This document shows positions 8,289-16,816 of a stretch of 64,000 nucleotides of DNA, piece by piece. A model generated the notes under the pieces. That model saw only the letters and a list, made by a program, of their open reading frames with translations, was not told where the DNA came from and made no database searches. The stretch comes from Streptomyces griseoaurantiacus (GTDB lineage: Bacteria; Actinomycetota; Actinomycetes; Streptomycetales; Streptomycetaceae): contig BNBP01000011.1 of the NCBI GenBank assembly GCA_014656015.1, positions 78,520-142,519 on the forward strand. The letters are read 5' to 3'. Each line of letters begins with the position of its first letter. The stretch's first letter is position 1. Made by a program: the position numbers and the translations under genes.

Positions 8289-9215
8289 GTGCCATCGCCG
8301 CAGCAGGCTCGCGCTCAGGCGTCCGCGATCACTGCGGGCGGCACGGCACCGGCCCAGGACGCCTCTCCGACCTCGCGGCTGCGGGAGCTGTTCGAGGGCC
8401 CGGGGCTCTCGCCCGCGCACCGGCGGATCGCCCAGTACCTGATCGAGCACCTCACGGAGGCGGCCTTCCTCTCCATCACCGATCTCGCCGAGCGGGTCGG
8501 GGTGAGCCAGCCCTCGGTGACCCGGTTCGCGGGGGCGGTCGGTTTCAGCGGATATCCGGCGCTGCGCGAGCGGCTGCAGTCCCTCGCGCTCGGCTCCCTC
8601 GGCAACGGCGTCCCGAGCGCGCCCGCCGAGCAGCGCGGCAACGAGTTGCAGGCCGCGGTCGACGCCGAGATCGAGAACCTGGAGAACCTGCGCCGCGACC
8701 TCACGGACCCGGGCCGGGTGATCGAGGTCGGCCGGGCGCTGTCGCGCTCGGCGCCGCTGACCGTGCTGGGGCTTCGGATCTCCGTCTCGCTCGCGGAGTA
8801 CTTCGCCTACGCCGCCCGGCGCATCCACCCCGACGTGCGACTGGTGACGCGGGGCGGCAGCGTCGCCTACGACGCCCTGCTGCAGTCGCGGGAGGCGGGC
8901 GGTACCTGGTTGCTGGCCTTCTCGCTGCCGCGGCACGCGCGCGAGACGCTCACGGCGCTGCGGGTGGCGCGCGGGGCGGGGCTGCGGGTGGCGCTGGTGA
9001 CCGATCTGGCGCTCGGGCCGCTGGCGGAGGAGGCCGAGGAGGTCTTCGCCACCGGCACCGGCTCACGGCTGGTGTTCGACTCGTACGCCGCGCCGGGCAT
9101 CGTGGCGGCGGCGCTGCTGCAGGCCATGACGGACGCCGATCCCGAGCGGACGCAGGCCCGTCTGGAGGAGTACGAGCGGATCGCGGAGGAGCACCACTTC
9201 TTCCTTCAGGACTGA
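8289..9215 (+). CDS. MurR/RpiR family transcriptional regulator
   Basis: 308 residues. The N-terminal RpiR helix-turn-helix spans about residues 30-105, with LSITDLAERVGVSQPSVTRFA as the DNA-reading helices. A SIS sugar-phosphate-binding domain spans about 130-270 (TVLGLRISVSLAEYFAYAA, LLAFSLPRHARETL). Such regulators usually sense phosphosugars or related metabolites. GTG 8289 is preceded by AGGAGG, fixing the start. The gene ends inside one arm of a 20-bp-period direct repeat that continues into the promoter region of the next gene, so it may regulate itself or that gene. Confidence 0.9.
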   Translation: MPSPQQARAQASAITAGGTAPAQDASPTSRLRELFEGPGLSPAHRRIAQYLIEHLTEAAFLSITDLAERVGVSQPSVTRFAGAVGFSGYPALRERLQSLALGSLGNGVPSAPAEQRGNELQAAVDAEIENLENLRRDLTDPGRVIEVGRALSRSAPLTVLGLRISVSLAEYFAYAARRIHPDVRLVTRGGSVAYDALLQSREAGGTWLLAFSLPRHARETLTALRVARGAGLRVALVTDLALGPLAEEAEEVFATGTGSRLVFDSYAAPGIVAAALLQAMTDADPERTQARLEEYERIAEEHHFFLQD

Positions 9216-9244
9216 GTTTCTTCTCCCAGGACTGAATTTTTTCA
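9207..9244 (+). repeat. Direct repeat CAGGACTGA and TGAA/TTCA dyad
   Basis: CAGGACTGAGTTT (9207-9219) recurs as CAGGACTGAATTT (9227-9239), exactly 20 bp apart. The second copy runs into the dyad TGAA-TTTT-TTCA (9233-9244). It lies between the RpiR gene and the next gene and is a candidate RpiR operator. Confidence 0.45.
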
Positions 9245-9249
9245 TGTTC

Positions 9250-9278
9250 TTGCATAACCCCCGGTATATATAAATACT
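9250..9278 (+). promoter_or_regulatory. AT-rich promoter of a probably leaderless gene
   Basis: TTGCAT (9250-9255), a 17-nt spacer and AATACT (9273-9278) form a -35/-10 pair. The predicted start of transcription coincides with ATG 9286. The segment includes TATATATAAATA (9265-9276), extremely AT-rich for this genome. No Shine-Dalgarno is present. Confidence 0.5.
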
Positions 9279-9285
9279 CCTCTGC

Positions 9286-9705
9286 ATGGCCCTGACGACC
9301 TACTCGCCGATCAGCACCGACTGGCCGTGCCAAGTGAAGATCCCGGGCAGCTACGACTGGGAGCGCTCGGCGGTCAAGTGGCTGCGCGAGCTGGTCCCGG
9401 CCCGCTACGGCAGCTACCCCGCGCTCCTGCGGCATCCCGTACTGCTGGCCCGCCACGCGCAGATCCAGGTGCGGCACGAGATCCGGGTGGCGCGCACCGC
9501 GCTGCAGACGGCCCGGGCGGAACTGCCCGCGCTGGGCCTGCCGGAATCTGTGATCGAACACACGATCAAGCTGTACGCGGCCGAGGTGCTGCAGTTGCAG
9601 CACATCGCCCGCAGCGTCCGCGCGGTCAGCGAGGCCCTGGCCGACGCGTCCGGCGCCCCTCGCCAGGGCCGCACACCCGGGGAGATCCCGGGCCCAGGGC
9701 AGTGA
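9286..9705 (+). CDS. Conserved hypothetical protein, probably from a leaderless mRNA
   Basis: 139 residues, mostly helical. Its motifs include WERSAVKWLRELVPARY and a long heptad-like helix HAQIQVRHEIRVARTALQTA continuing to VLQLQHIARSVRAV, suggesting a coiled-coil or helical bundle. No known domain is recognised. There is no ribosome binding site before ATG 9286, and the -10 element ends seven bases upstream, so translation is probably leaderless. It lies between an RpiR regulator and an ANTAR-PP2C phosphatase gene, 32 bp from the latter, and may share a transcript with it. Confidence 0.65.
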   Translation: MALTTYSPISTDWPCQVKIPGSYDWERSAVKWLRELVPARYGSYPALLRHPVLLARHAQIQVRHEIRVARTALQTARAELPALGLPESVIEHTIKLYAAEVLQLQHIARSVRAVSEALADASGAPRQGRTPGEIPGPGQ

Positions 9706-9737
9706 TCGGGACACCCCGTATATGACATGCTCGTCGC

Positions 9738-12164
9738 GTGACGAGCGATTCCGCGCTCCCCGAGAGGCCGAGCGCCGAACCCAGCGTGGTCGCCCTGGCG
9801 AAGACAGTGGCAGTGCAGCGGGCCGAACTGGACCGGCTGCGCACCGCCACGACCGCGGCGGCCGTACTCGAGCGTGCCAAGGGTGCGGTGATGGCTCTCA
9901 CGGGGCGTTCCGCGGAGGCAGCGCACGAGGAACTGCTGCGCCGTGCCGAGGCCGCCGGACGCACCCTCGCCGAGGAGTGCCGGCTCACGCTCGACGGCAC
10001 GGCCGGCGGCGCGTCCGTTCTCGCCGGGGCCGCCTCCGGCGCGTGCGCCGACCCGGCCGCGTCCGACACGGACGCGGGCTCCCTGCCCTCCCCCGCCGAG
10101 GGGACCGGCCTGGCGGACGCGGCCGAGGGCGCCGCACCGGCCGACCCCGCCGTCCTCGCGCGCATCGCCGAGTCCCTGGCCGGGGTGTCCGGCCCGCAGG
10201 AGATGGCCCGGAGCCTGCGCGCACACCTCGCCGAGGCCGTGGCGGCGGACGGCGTGCTGCTGTACGCCGGACTGCCCGCGGGCGGGCTGCGGCTCGCCGG
10301 GTACGCGGGCGTCGCCGACACCGTCGTCGCCCAGTGGCGGCACGTGCCACCACTGAGCGGCATCGCGGCCCTGGAGGCGATACGCAGGCGGCGGCCCTAC
10401 TGGCTGGACGTCCCCGGGGAGGAGAAGTCCTGGTCGCTGATCGGCGCCCCGGAGCACTGGCCCACCCGGGCCTGGCTGCCGGTCCTCACCGAGGGCGGGG
10501 CCACCGCCTCCCTGGGGATACTGCGCACCACGCAGGCCGCGTTCACCCCCGCCGCCAAGGCGCTGCTGCGGGCGACGGCCCGGCTGTGCGCCGAACGGCT
10601 GCGTGACTTCCTCACCGTGCCGGACCACACGGACGAGCGGCTGCGGGACACCGTCCAGTCGGTTTTCGACGCGCTGCCCGGCTCCGCCGTCCTCCTGCTC
10701 CCCGTGTACTCGGCCTCGGGAGAGCTGGAGGACTTCCGCATCGAGGCGGCCGCCCCGCGCGCGGTCGACATCGCCGGCCGCCGCGGGCGTGCCCTGGTCG
10801 GGCTGCGCGTCCTGGCGTGCTACCCCACCCTCGCGAGTGAGCCGCTGTGGGAGGGGTACCGCCGGGCGTTCGACACCGGGGAGCCCTACGAGGGCGAGCC
10901 CTTCGTGTACCACGAGGTCGTCGCGGGCGTCCCGCAGAACTCGGCCTACTCGGTGCGGGCCGTCCGCTTCGGCAAGGCGCTCGTGGTCACCTGGGTCCGG
11001 CACGACGCCTCGGACCGCGAGGAGCAGCGCCTGGCGGAGCTGCAGCGGCTGGGCAACCTCGGCTGGGCGGACTGGGACCTGGTGGGCGGCCGGGCCGTCT
11101 GGTCCCCGCAGGTGTACGCCATCCTCGCCCGCGACCCGGCGCGCGGCCCCCTCTCGCTCACCGAACTGCCGGAGCACATCGCGCCGGACGACGCGTCCAC
11201 GGTGCGGCGGGCGGTGGACGAGCTGCTGTCGAAGGGCCGTCCGCTCGACATCCCGTTCCGCGTCGGGACGCTCCGGGGCACCCGGCACCTGCGGCTCGTC
11301 GCCGAGCCGGTGACGGACGCCGACGGCGTCCCGCTGGAGGTGCACGGTTTCCTTCAGGACCACACCGCCCAGCGCAGCGCCGAACTGGCCCTGGTGGAGA
11401 GCGAACGCGCGATGCTGACCCAGCACGGCGCGCTCCTGGCCGAGCGCACGCTCGCCGACCGGCTGCAGCACACCCTGCTCCCGCTGCCGCGGCAGTCGCT
11501 GGCCCTCGCCGGGCTGCGGGTCGACGTGGCGTACCGGCCGGCCCAGTCGGGCATCCACGTGGGCGGCGACTGGTTCAGTGCCATCGAACTGCCCGACGGT
11601 TCGGCCCTGTTCGTGGTCGGTGACGTCGCCGGGCACGGCATAGACGCGGTCGCCACGATGGCCCAGCTCCGCTTCACCGCGAAGGGCATGATCATCACCG
11701 GTTCGACGCTGACCGGCGCGCTGGCCCGGCTCAACGCGCTGCTGCTGCACACCCACGACTCCAACACCACGGCGACCCTGGTACTGGCGCGCTACGAACC
11801 GGGGCCGCGCCGGCTGACCTGGGCGCAGGCGGGGCATCTGCCGCCGCTGCTGCTGCGCGGGGGCGGCTCCCGGTACCTGGACCGGCCGAAGGGCGTGCTG
11901 CTCGGAGCGCGGCACGATCCGTCCTACACCGAGGCCGAGTTCCGCCTGGAGCCCGGGGACCATCTGCTGTTCTACACCGACGGTCTGGTCGAGCGGCCCG
12001 CGGAAGGGCTGGACGAGGGCCTCGACCGGCTCGCGAGGGCGGCCTCCTCCCTGCGCGCGGAGGGCCCGGGCCCGCTGCGGCCCCTGCTGGACACGATGCT
12101 GGAGGGCGAACTGCGCGACGACGTCTGTGTGCTGGACGCCCATCTGCCGGTGGACGCCGGCTGA
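9738..12164 (+). CDS. ANTAR-GAF-PAS-PP2C (SpoIIE/RsbU-type) phosphatase
   Basis: 808 residues from GTG 9738. Order seen: an ANTAR-like three-helix region (about 18-86, RLRTATTAAAVLERAKGAVMAL), a GAF-like domain (about 130-295), two PAS-like regions (about 300-420 and 430-555) and a C-terminal PP2C phosphatase (about 585-805). The phosphatase has metal-binding GGDWF, GDVAGHGIDA, YTDGLVE and a terminal DDVCVL. PP2C enzymes of this type dephosphorylate STAS anti-sigma antagonists in stress-sigma partner switching. ANTAR domains normally bind dual hexaloop RNA, so the fusion is unusual. No membrane segment is seen. Its architecture is repeated in the protein at 59142-61781. Confidence 0.85.
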   Translation: MTSDSALPERPSAEPSVVALAKTVAVQRAELDRLRTATTAAAVLERAKGAVMALTGRSAEAAHEELLRRAEAAGRTLAEECRLTLDGTAGGASVLAGAASGACADPAASDTDAGSLPSPAEGTGLADAAEGAAPADPAVLARIAESLAGVSGPQEMARSLRAHLAEAVAADGVLLYAGLPAGGLRLAGYAGVADTVVAQWRHVPPLSGIAALEAIRRRRPYWLDVPGEEKSWSLIGAPEHWPTRAWLPVLTEGGATASLGILRTTQAAFTPAAKALLRATARLCAERLRDFLTVPDHTDERLRDTVQSVFDALPGSAVLLLPVYSASGELEDFRIEAAAPRAVDIAGRRGRALVGLRVLACYPTLASEPLWEGYRRAFDTGEPYEGEPFVYHEVVAGVPQNSAYSVRAVRFGKALVVTWVRHDASDREEQRLAELQRLGNLGWADWDLVGGRAVWSPQVYAILARDPARGPLSLTELPEHIAPDDASTVRRAVDELLSKGRPLDIPFRVGTLRGTRHLRLVAEPVTDADGVPLEVHGFLQDHTAQRSAELALVESERAMLTQHGALLAERTLADRLQHTLLPLPRQSLALAGLRVDVAYRPAQSGIHVGGDWFSAIELPDGSALFVVGDVAGHGIDAVATMAQLRFTAKGMIITGSTLTGALARLNALLLHTHDSNTTATLVLARYEPGPRRLTWAQAGHLPPLLLRGGGSRYLDRPKGVLLGARHDPSYTEAEFRLEPGDHLLFYTDGLVERPAEGLDEGLDRLARAASSLRAEGPGPLRPLLDTMLEGELRDDVCVLDAHLPVDAG

Positions 12165-12335
12165 CCCCTCCCGCCCTTTCGGTCCTTCCGGCCCGTCCGG
12201 GGCGCTAATCGGCGCCCGGCGGGGAAGGTTGCGGGGGAGCGGTCCGCACGGAGGGACCGCGGACCGACGGGGACCGGACATCGCGGGCACGCGGAGACGC
12301 GGGCACGCGGACACCCAGCAGCACAGGGAAGGCGC

Positions 12336-12692
12336 ATGGATTCCAGCACGTGGACGCTGATCGTCGTGGTCGCGCTCGTCTGCGCGGCCGTTCTCGGTGC
12401 CGCCGTCGTGCTGCTGCTGCGACTGGTGCGGACCCGTCGCGAGCTGCGGCGGGCAGGGCTGCCGACGGGGCCCCGCTGGGTGTTCTGGGGTGCCGTGGCC
12501 TATCTGGTCCTGCCGACCGACCTGCTGCCGGACCCGGTCTATCTGGACGACATCGGTGTGCTGCTGCTGGCCCTGCGGTCGATGAGCGCGCCGCTGCGGG
12601 CGGCCCGGCTCACCGGCCGGCTCCCGGGACGGGGCAAGGGGCGGGCCTCCGCCGACGGGGCTCCGCTCGGCCCGCCGGACGCCCCCGTGTGA
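12336..12692 (+). CDS. Small membrane protein with DUF1232 (YkvA-type) motif
   Basis: 118 residues. An N-terminal transmembrane helix (TLIVVVALVCAAVLGAAVVL, residues 6-25) is followed by a basic stretch. A second hydrophobic block has the characteristic VAYLVLPTDLLPDPVYLDDIG pattern of DUF1232/YkvA proteins. The tail is Gly/Pro-rich. Function of the family is unknown. It is preceded by a 171-bp gap containing a short hairpin (GGGCGC/GCGCCC near 12201-12219), so it is probably transcribed separately from the phosphatase gene. Confidence 0.75.
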   Translation: MDSSTWTLIVVVALVCAAVLGAAVVLLLRLVRTRRELRRAGLPTGPRWVFWGAVAYLVLPTDLLPDPVYLDDIGVLLLALRSMSAPLRAARLTGRLPGRGKGRASADGAPLGPPDAPV

Positions 12693-12711
12693 CACACCCG
12701 GGCACCGGCGC

Positions 12712-12732
12712 GCCCGTGCGGGGCGCACGGGC
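12712..12732. terminator. Hairpin terminator between convergent genes
   Basis: GCCCGTGCG (12712-12720) and CGCACGGGC (12724-12732) form a perfect 9-bp stem with a GGG loop. It sits between the DUF1232 gene (+) and the radical SAM gene (-). Confidence 0.6.
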
Positions 12733-13911
12733 TCAGAACGCGTAGCGGATCTCCAGCCAGGGCGCGTGCCGGGCGACGAGCGCGCGGACGGTGTCGACCG
12801 CCTCCCGTTTCACGCCGTTGCGGTACCGCACGTTGGTGTCACCGTTCCGGGAGCGCTTGGGCTTCTGGAGTCCGGGTGTCCACAGCAGGTCCTCGGCGCG
12901 CGGGTGCCAGCCGAGGTTGACCTCGTGCAGGGGCCCGTTGTGGGTGAGCATGATGACCTCGGCGCGGGCCTGCGCCTTGACCCGGGCGGGCAGGACGTCG
13001 TCCAGGTGCGTCAGCAGTTCCGCCCAGGCCTCGCGCCAGCCGGGCCGGATCACCACGGGCGAGAGGTTGAAGTGGACCTCGTACCCGGCGTCGAGGAAGT
13101 CACCGGCGGCGGCGATCCGCCGGGCGACCGGGCTGGTGCGCACGTCGAGCACCCGGGAGTCCTCCGCCGGCATCACCGAGAAACGGATCCGGGTCCGCCC
13201 GCGCGGGTCCAGGGCCAGCAGGTCGGGGTTGACGAACTTGGTGGCGAAGGATGCCTTGGCGGTGGGCCAGCGGCGGAAGGCGTGGACGAGGTCGGCGACG
13301 TTGTCGCAGACGAGGGCGTCGACCGCGCAGTCGCCGTTCTCCCCGATGTCGTACACCCACGCCTTGGGGTCGCACTGGTTCGGCTCCGTCTTGCGGCCCT
13401 GTGCCGCGACGTGCCGGCCGAGGTGGGCGAGGGTCCGCTCGATGTCGGTGAAGACGGTGATGGGGTTGGCGTAGCCCTTGCGGCGCGGCACGTAGCAGTA
13501 GGCGCAGGACATGGCGCAGCCGTTGGAGGGGCCGGGGGCGATCCAGTCGGCCGAGCGGCCGTTGGGCCGGGTCACGAGCTTGCGGCGGACGCCGAGGACG
13601 AGCGTCTCGCGCTTGACCCGCACCCACCGTTCGACGTTTCCCTCGTTGCCGTGCAGGTGCGGGATGCGCCAGTGCGAGTCGACCTCCGTCACCCGGGCCT
13701 CGGGGAAGCGGGCCAGGATCTGCCGGCCGCGCGGGGAGGCGGCCGCGGCGGGCTCGGCGTGGATCTCCCGGATCTCGAGCATGCGCCGGGCCTCCGGCGA
13801 GTCACGGAACGGGGCGTCGCCCGCCGGGACCGCCGGGGTCGCCGGCAGCTCGTCGAGGCCGAACAGGGCGTCGGGATCCCCGGCGGGCGGCCGGGGCGCG
13901 GGCTTGCTCAT
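12733..13911 (-). CDS. Spore photoproduct lyase family radical SAM protein
   Basis: 392 residues. The radical SAM cluster motif CAMSCAYC (C132, C136, C139) is followed by YVPRRKGYANP. Downstream are strands typical of the spore photoproduct lyase family, such as VNPDLLALDPRGRTRIRFSV and YEVHFNLSPVV. In Bacillus the founding enzyme repairs thymine spore photoproduct by a SAM-derived radical; the actinomycete branch is less studied and its lesion is not proven. Start: two ATGs six bases apart (13917 and 13911) follow a GGAG; 13911 has the better 7-nt spacing. The N-terminal 100 residues are Pro/Ala-rich. It is monocistronic as far as can be seen. Confidence 0.82.
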   Translation of the reverse strand: MSKPAPRPPAGDPDALFGLDELPATPAVPAGDAPFRDSPEARRMLEIREIHAEPAAAASPRGRQILARFPEARVTEVDSHWRIPHLHGNEGNVERWVRVKRETLVLGVRRKLVTRPNGRSADWIAPGPSNGCAMSCAYCYVPRRKGYANPITVFTDIERTLAHLGRHVAAQGRKTEPNQCDPKAWVYDIGENGDCAVDALVCDNVADLVHAFRRWPTAKASFATKFVNPDLLALDPRGRTRIRFSVMPAEDSRVLDVRTSPVARRIAAAGDFLDAGYEVHFNLSPVVIRPGWREAWAELLTHLDDVLPARVKAQARAEVIMLTHNGPLHEVNLGWHPRAEDLLWTPGLQKPKRSRNGDTNVRYRNGVKREAVDTVRALVARHAPWLEIRYAF

Positions 13912-14035
13912 CGTCATGCTCCGGTGCCGGGTGGGGAGGGGCGGTGCGGGGGGCGGGATCGACATGTCGACTCAGCCGTCTCCAGGGTACGAGGGCCCCG
14001 TCCCCCACGGGGCTTGTGGCGCCTACGCTCTCCCC

Positions 14036-14392
14036 ATGAAGCAGACGGAGATCATCCTGCGGGCCATCGGCGTGCTGACCGAGACGAACGCGCTGACACG
14101 CCGCATCGCCCAGGACCAGGACGCGGAGCTGGATCCGGCGGAGAGCCAGCTCGGCTCGCTGGTGACGGAGGTCTTCCCGACGGTCGAGGTTCCGGCGGAC
14201 GCGGGACCGACGGAGGCGGGGCAGGCGGTCGCGGACGCGTACCTGCCGGCGGCCATCTCCCTGGTGGGGGCGTTCGCCTTCCTCTTCTCCGAGCTGGCGG
14301 ACGTCCATGACGCGGGGCGGACCGACGTCACGACGGCGTCGTTGCTGCAGGACCTGGCACTGCGGCTGTCGCGGGCCACGGACGAATCGTAG
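14036..14392 (+). CDS. Hypothetical helical protein
   Basis: 118 residues from ATG 14036. Amphipathic helices are seen ([44 protein letters not shown]). The second is hydrophobic enough to be a membrane-associated or buried helix. No family is recognised. A hairpin (GCCCCGT and ACGGGGC around 13994-14013) and a GGGTAC at 13985-13990 lie just upstream, but no matching -35 is visible. It reads away from the radical SAM gene and towards ctaD, 110 bp before the possible ctaD start. Confidence 0.6.
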   Translation: MKQTEIILRAIGVLTETNALTRRIAQDQDAELDPAESQLGSLVTEVFPTVEVPADAGPTEAGQAVADAYLPAAISLVGAFAFLFSELADVHDAGRTDVTTASLLQDLALRLSRATDES

Positions 14393-14489
14393 GAGACCCG
14401 CGCCCTCTCGCGTTGGGCCTTTCGGGTGGTTTTCCGGCGCCGGGGCGTCCATTGGGGGCAATGGACGGCCCGGCGCCCGCGGAACGCAC

Positions 14490-14495
14490 AGGAGG
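14490..14495 (+). promoter_or_regulatory. AGGAGG ribosome binding site deciding the ctaD start
   Basis: AGGAGG at 14490-14495 is spaced six bases from ATG 14502. The alternative ATG 14574 has only a weak GAG tract upstream. Confidence 0.5.
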
Positions 14496-14501
14496 ATGCG
14501 G

Positions 14502-16268
14502 ATGTGGTGCCCGGGGTCCCTTCCCGGCGTGCCCGCGCAGGTCTCCCCGGCGTCCCACGAGAGCAAGCCTCCGATGACACACACCACAGAGACCGGGATG
14601 GTCACGACCGTCCCGGGTGAGTCCGCCGCCCCTCGCCCGCGTCCGGGCGCGCTGGTGGTGAAATGGCTCTCGACGACCGACCACAAGACCATCGGCTCCC
14701 TCTACCTGATCACGTCCTTCGCCTTCTTCCTGCTGGGCGGCGTGATGGCGCTGTTCATCCGCGTCGAGCTGGCCCGTCCCGGACTGCAGCTCCTGTCGAA
14801 CGAGCAGTACAACGAGGCGTTCACGATGCACGGCACGGTGATGCTGCTGATGTTCGCGACGCCGCTCTTCGCCGGGTTCACCAACTGGATCATGCCGCTG
14901 CAGATCGGCGCGCCCGATGTGGCGTTCCCCCGGCTGAACATGCTGGCCTACTGGTTCTACCTGTTCGGTTCGCTCATCGCGGTCGGCGGTTTCCTGACCC
15001 CGGACGGTGCCGCCTCCTTCGGCTGGTTCGCCTACAGCCCGCTGAGCGACATGGTCCACTCGGCCGGGGCCGGACACGATCTGTGGATCATGGGGCTCGG
15101 GCTCTCCGGGTTCGGCACCATCCTCGGCGCGGTCAACTTCATCACCACCATCACCTGCATGCGCGCCCCCGGCATGACGATGTTCCGCCTGCCGATCTTC
15201 ACCTGGAACGTGCTGCTCACGAGCGTGCTCGTGCTGCTGGCCTTCCCCGTGCTGGCCGCCGCGCTGCTCACCCTGGAGGTCGACCGCCGGTTCGGCGCGC
15301 ACGTCTTCGAGGCGGCCAACGGCGGGGCACTGCTGTGGCAGCACCTGTTCTGGTTCTTCGGGCATCCCGAGGTGTACATCATCGCGCTGCCCTTCTTCGG
15401 CATCGTGACGGAGGTGATCCCGGTCTTCGCCCGCAAGCCGATCTTCGGTTACATGGGCCTGGTCGGCGCCACCATCTCGATCACCGGGCTCTCGGTCAGC
15501 GTGTGGGCGCACCACATGTTCGTCACCGGCGGGGTGCTGCTGCCGTTCTTCTCCTTCATGAGCTTCCTGATCGCGGTGCCGACCGGGGTGAAGTTCTTCA
15601 ACTGGATCGGCACGATGTGGAAGGGCTCCCTCACCTTCGAGACGCCGATGCTGTGGGTGATCGGCTTCCTGGTCACCTTCCTCTTCGGCGGCCTGACGGG
15701 CGTTCTCCTCGCCTCTCCCCCGCTGGACTTCGAGGTGTCGGACTCCTACTTCGTCGTCGCCCACTTCCACTACGTCGTCTTCGGCACGGTCGTCTTCGCG
15801 ATGTTCGCCGGATTCCACTTCTGGTGGCCGAAGTTCACCGGCAAGATGCTCGACGAGCGGCTCGGCAAGATCACCTTCTGGACGCTGTTCGTGGGCTTCC
15901 ACACCACGTTCCTGATCCAGCACTGGCTGGGCGTCGAGGGCATGCCGCGCCGGTACGCCGACTACCTCGCGGCCGACGGCTTCACCTGGCTCAACACGAT
16001 CTCCACCATCGGCTCCTTCCTGCTCGGGCTGTCGATGCTGCCCTTCCTCTACAACGTGTGGAAGACCGCCCACTACGGCAAGCCGGTCGGGGTCGACGAC
16101 CCATGGGGTTACGGCCGTTCGCTGGAGTGGGCGACCTCCTGCCCGCCGCCGCGGCACAACTTCGAGTACCTGCCGCTGATCCGCTCCGAGTCCCCCGCCT
16201 TCGACCTGCACCACCGGGACATCGCCGTGCAGGAGATCGAGCCCGAGACCGGCCACCCCCGTGTCTGA
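14502..16268 (+). CDS. ctaD: Cytochrome c oxidase subunit I (solitary ctaD)
   Basis: 588 residues from ATG 14502, or 564 if ATG 14574 (MTHTTETG) is used. It has twelve membrane helices of a haem-copper oxidase. The low-spin haem ligand is in TMHGTVML, CuB ligands in HPEVYI and HHMF, and both haem ligands in [10 protein letters not shown]. The K-channel lysine region [11 protein letters not shown] is present. It is the catalytic, proton-pumping subunit of aa3 oxidase, in the cytoplasmic membrane. No ctaC, ctaE or bc1 genes are adjacent, so this is a second, orphan copy that must borrow subunits or work with the 124-residue partner encoded immediately downstream. The strong AGGAGG favours 14502, although the extra 24 residues look unconserved. 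Confidence 0.93.
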   Translation: MWCPGSLPGVPAQVSPASHESKPPMTHTTETGMVTTVPGESAAPRPRPGALVVKWLSTTDHKTIGSLYLITSFAFFLLGGVMALFIRVELARPGLQLLSNEQYNEAFTMHGTVMLLMFATPLFAGFTNWIMPLQIGAPDVAFPRLNMLAYWFYLFGSLIAVGGFLTPDGAASFGWFAYSPLSDMVHSAGAGHDLWIMGLGLSGFGTILGAVNFITTITCMRAPGMTMFRLPIFTWNVLLTSVLVLLAFPVLAAALLTLEVDRRFGAHVFEAANGGALLWQHLFWFFGHPEVYIIALPFFGIVTEVIPVFARKPIFGYMGLVGATISITGLSVSVWAHHMFVTGGVLLPFFSFMSFLIAVPTGVKFFNWIGTMWKGSLTFETPMLWVIGFLVTFLFGGLTGVLLASPPLDFEVSDSYFVVAHFHYVVFGTVVFAMFAGFHFWWPKFTGKMLDERLGKITFWTLFVGFHTTFLIQHWLGVEGMPRRYADYLAADGFTWLNTISTIGSFLLGLSMLPFLYNVWKTAHYGKPVGVDDPWGYGRSLEWATSCPPPRHNFEYLPLIRSESPAFDLHHRDIAVQEIEPETGHPRV

Positions 16269-16635
16269 ACGGAACACGGAGGGGGACACGAGACCGGGGC
16301 CGACACGGGAGGACGGCCCCGGTCTCGTCAACCAGGTGGAGGGGTACCTGCTGTGGCAGGCGCGGGTGGCCGAGGCGGAGGACCGCGCCCGGGCCTTCGT
16401 CGCGGCCCTCGACTGGCTGACCGCCACGCAGCGGACCGAGGTCGAGAAGCGGTACACCGCGGACTGCCTGGCCCGGGCCCGGGGCGACCTGGAGCGCATC
16501 GCCCGGCGGATCACCGGCCTGCGCCAGGAGTACGAGGAGCGCTACCGCCTGCTGCGCGCGCGGTGCCTCGCCGCCTCGGTCGCGTGCACAGCCCTGGCCC
16601 TGGTCGCCGCCGTCCTGCTGCGCTGCCTGACCTGA
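16261..16635 (+). CDS. Small membrane-anchored protein overlapping ctaD
   Basis: 124 residues from GTG 16261, overlapping the end of ctaD by 8 bp, which implies translational coupling. The N-terminal two thirds are charged and helical ([18 protein letters not shown] continuing to [13 protein letters not shown]), suggesting a coiled coil. The C-terminus is one transmembrane helix ([18 protein letters not shown]). The topology of a cytoplasmic coiled coil with a C-terminal anchor fits an accessory or assembly protein for the neighbouring oxidase subunit. No known subunit family is recognised. Confidence 0.7.
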   Translation: MSERNTEGDTRPGPTREDGPGLVNQVEGYLLWQARVAEAEDRARAFVAALDWLTATQRTEVEKRYTADCLARARGDLERIARRITGLRQEYEERYRLLRARCLAASVACTALALVAAVLLRCLT

Positions 16636-16667
16636 GAGCGCGTCACCCCGGCGGGGAAGGACGGACA

Positions 16668-16700
16668 GGGCCGGCCCCGATGCGGATGGTGGGCCGGCCC
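16668..16700. terminator. Hairpin terminator
   Basis: GGGCCGGCCC occurs at 16668-16677 and again at 16691-16700. Because the word is self-complementary, the copies pair into a 10-bp stem with a 13-nt loop. It lies between the ctaD pair (+) and the FAD oxidoreductase gene (-). Confidence 0.6.
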
Positions 16701-16816
16701 CGTTCGCCGGGATCATTGTGACCTCGCGGTACGGGTCCGGGGCAAGGGGTGTGCGGTGACGCTCCCCTCGCTCCTTCCACACCCCGTGTGCGCCTGGCGC
16801 GCCCCGCGGGTGGGCT

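Noticed and set aside
9241..9274. ARG box (ArgR operator) in TTGCATAA and nearby AT-rich sequence
   Set aside because: Only one half-site resembles the box and there are no arginine genes nearby; the promoter explanation is simpler.
9414..12728. 1104-codon minus-strand frame
   Set aside because: Low-complexity Gly/Arg/Gln sequence opposite a clear ANTAR-PP2C gene.
13985..13990. GGGTAC as a SigB-type -10 before the 14036 gene
   Set aside because: No GNNT at 14-16 bp upstream.
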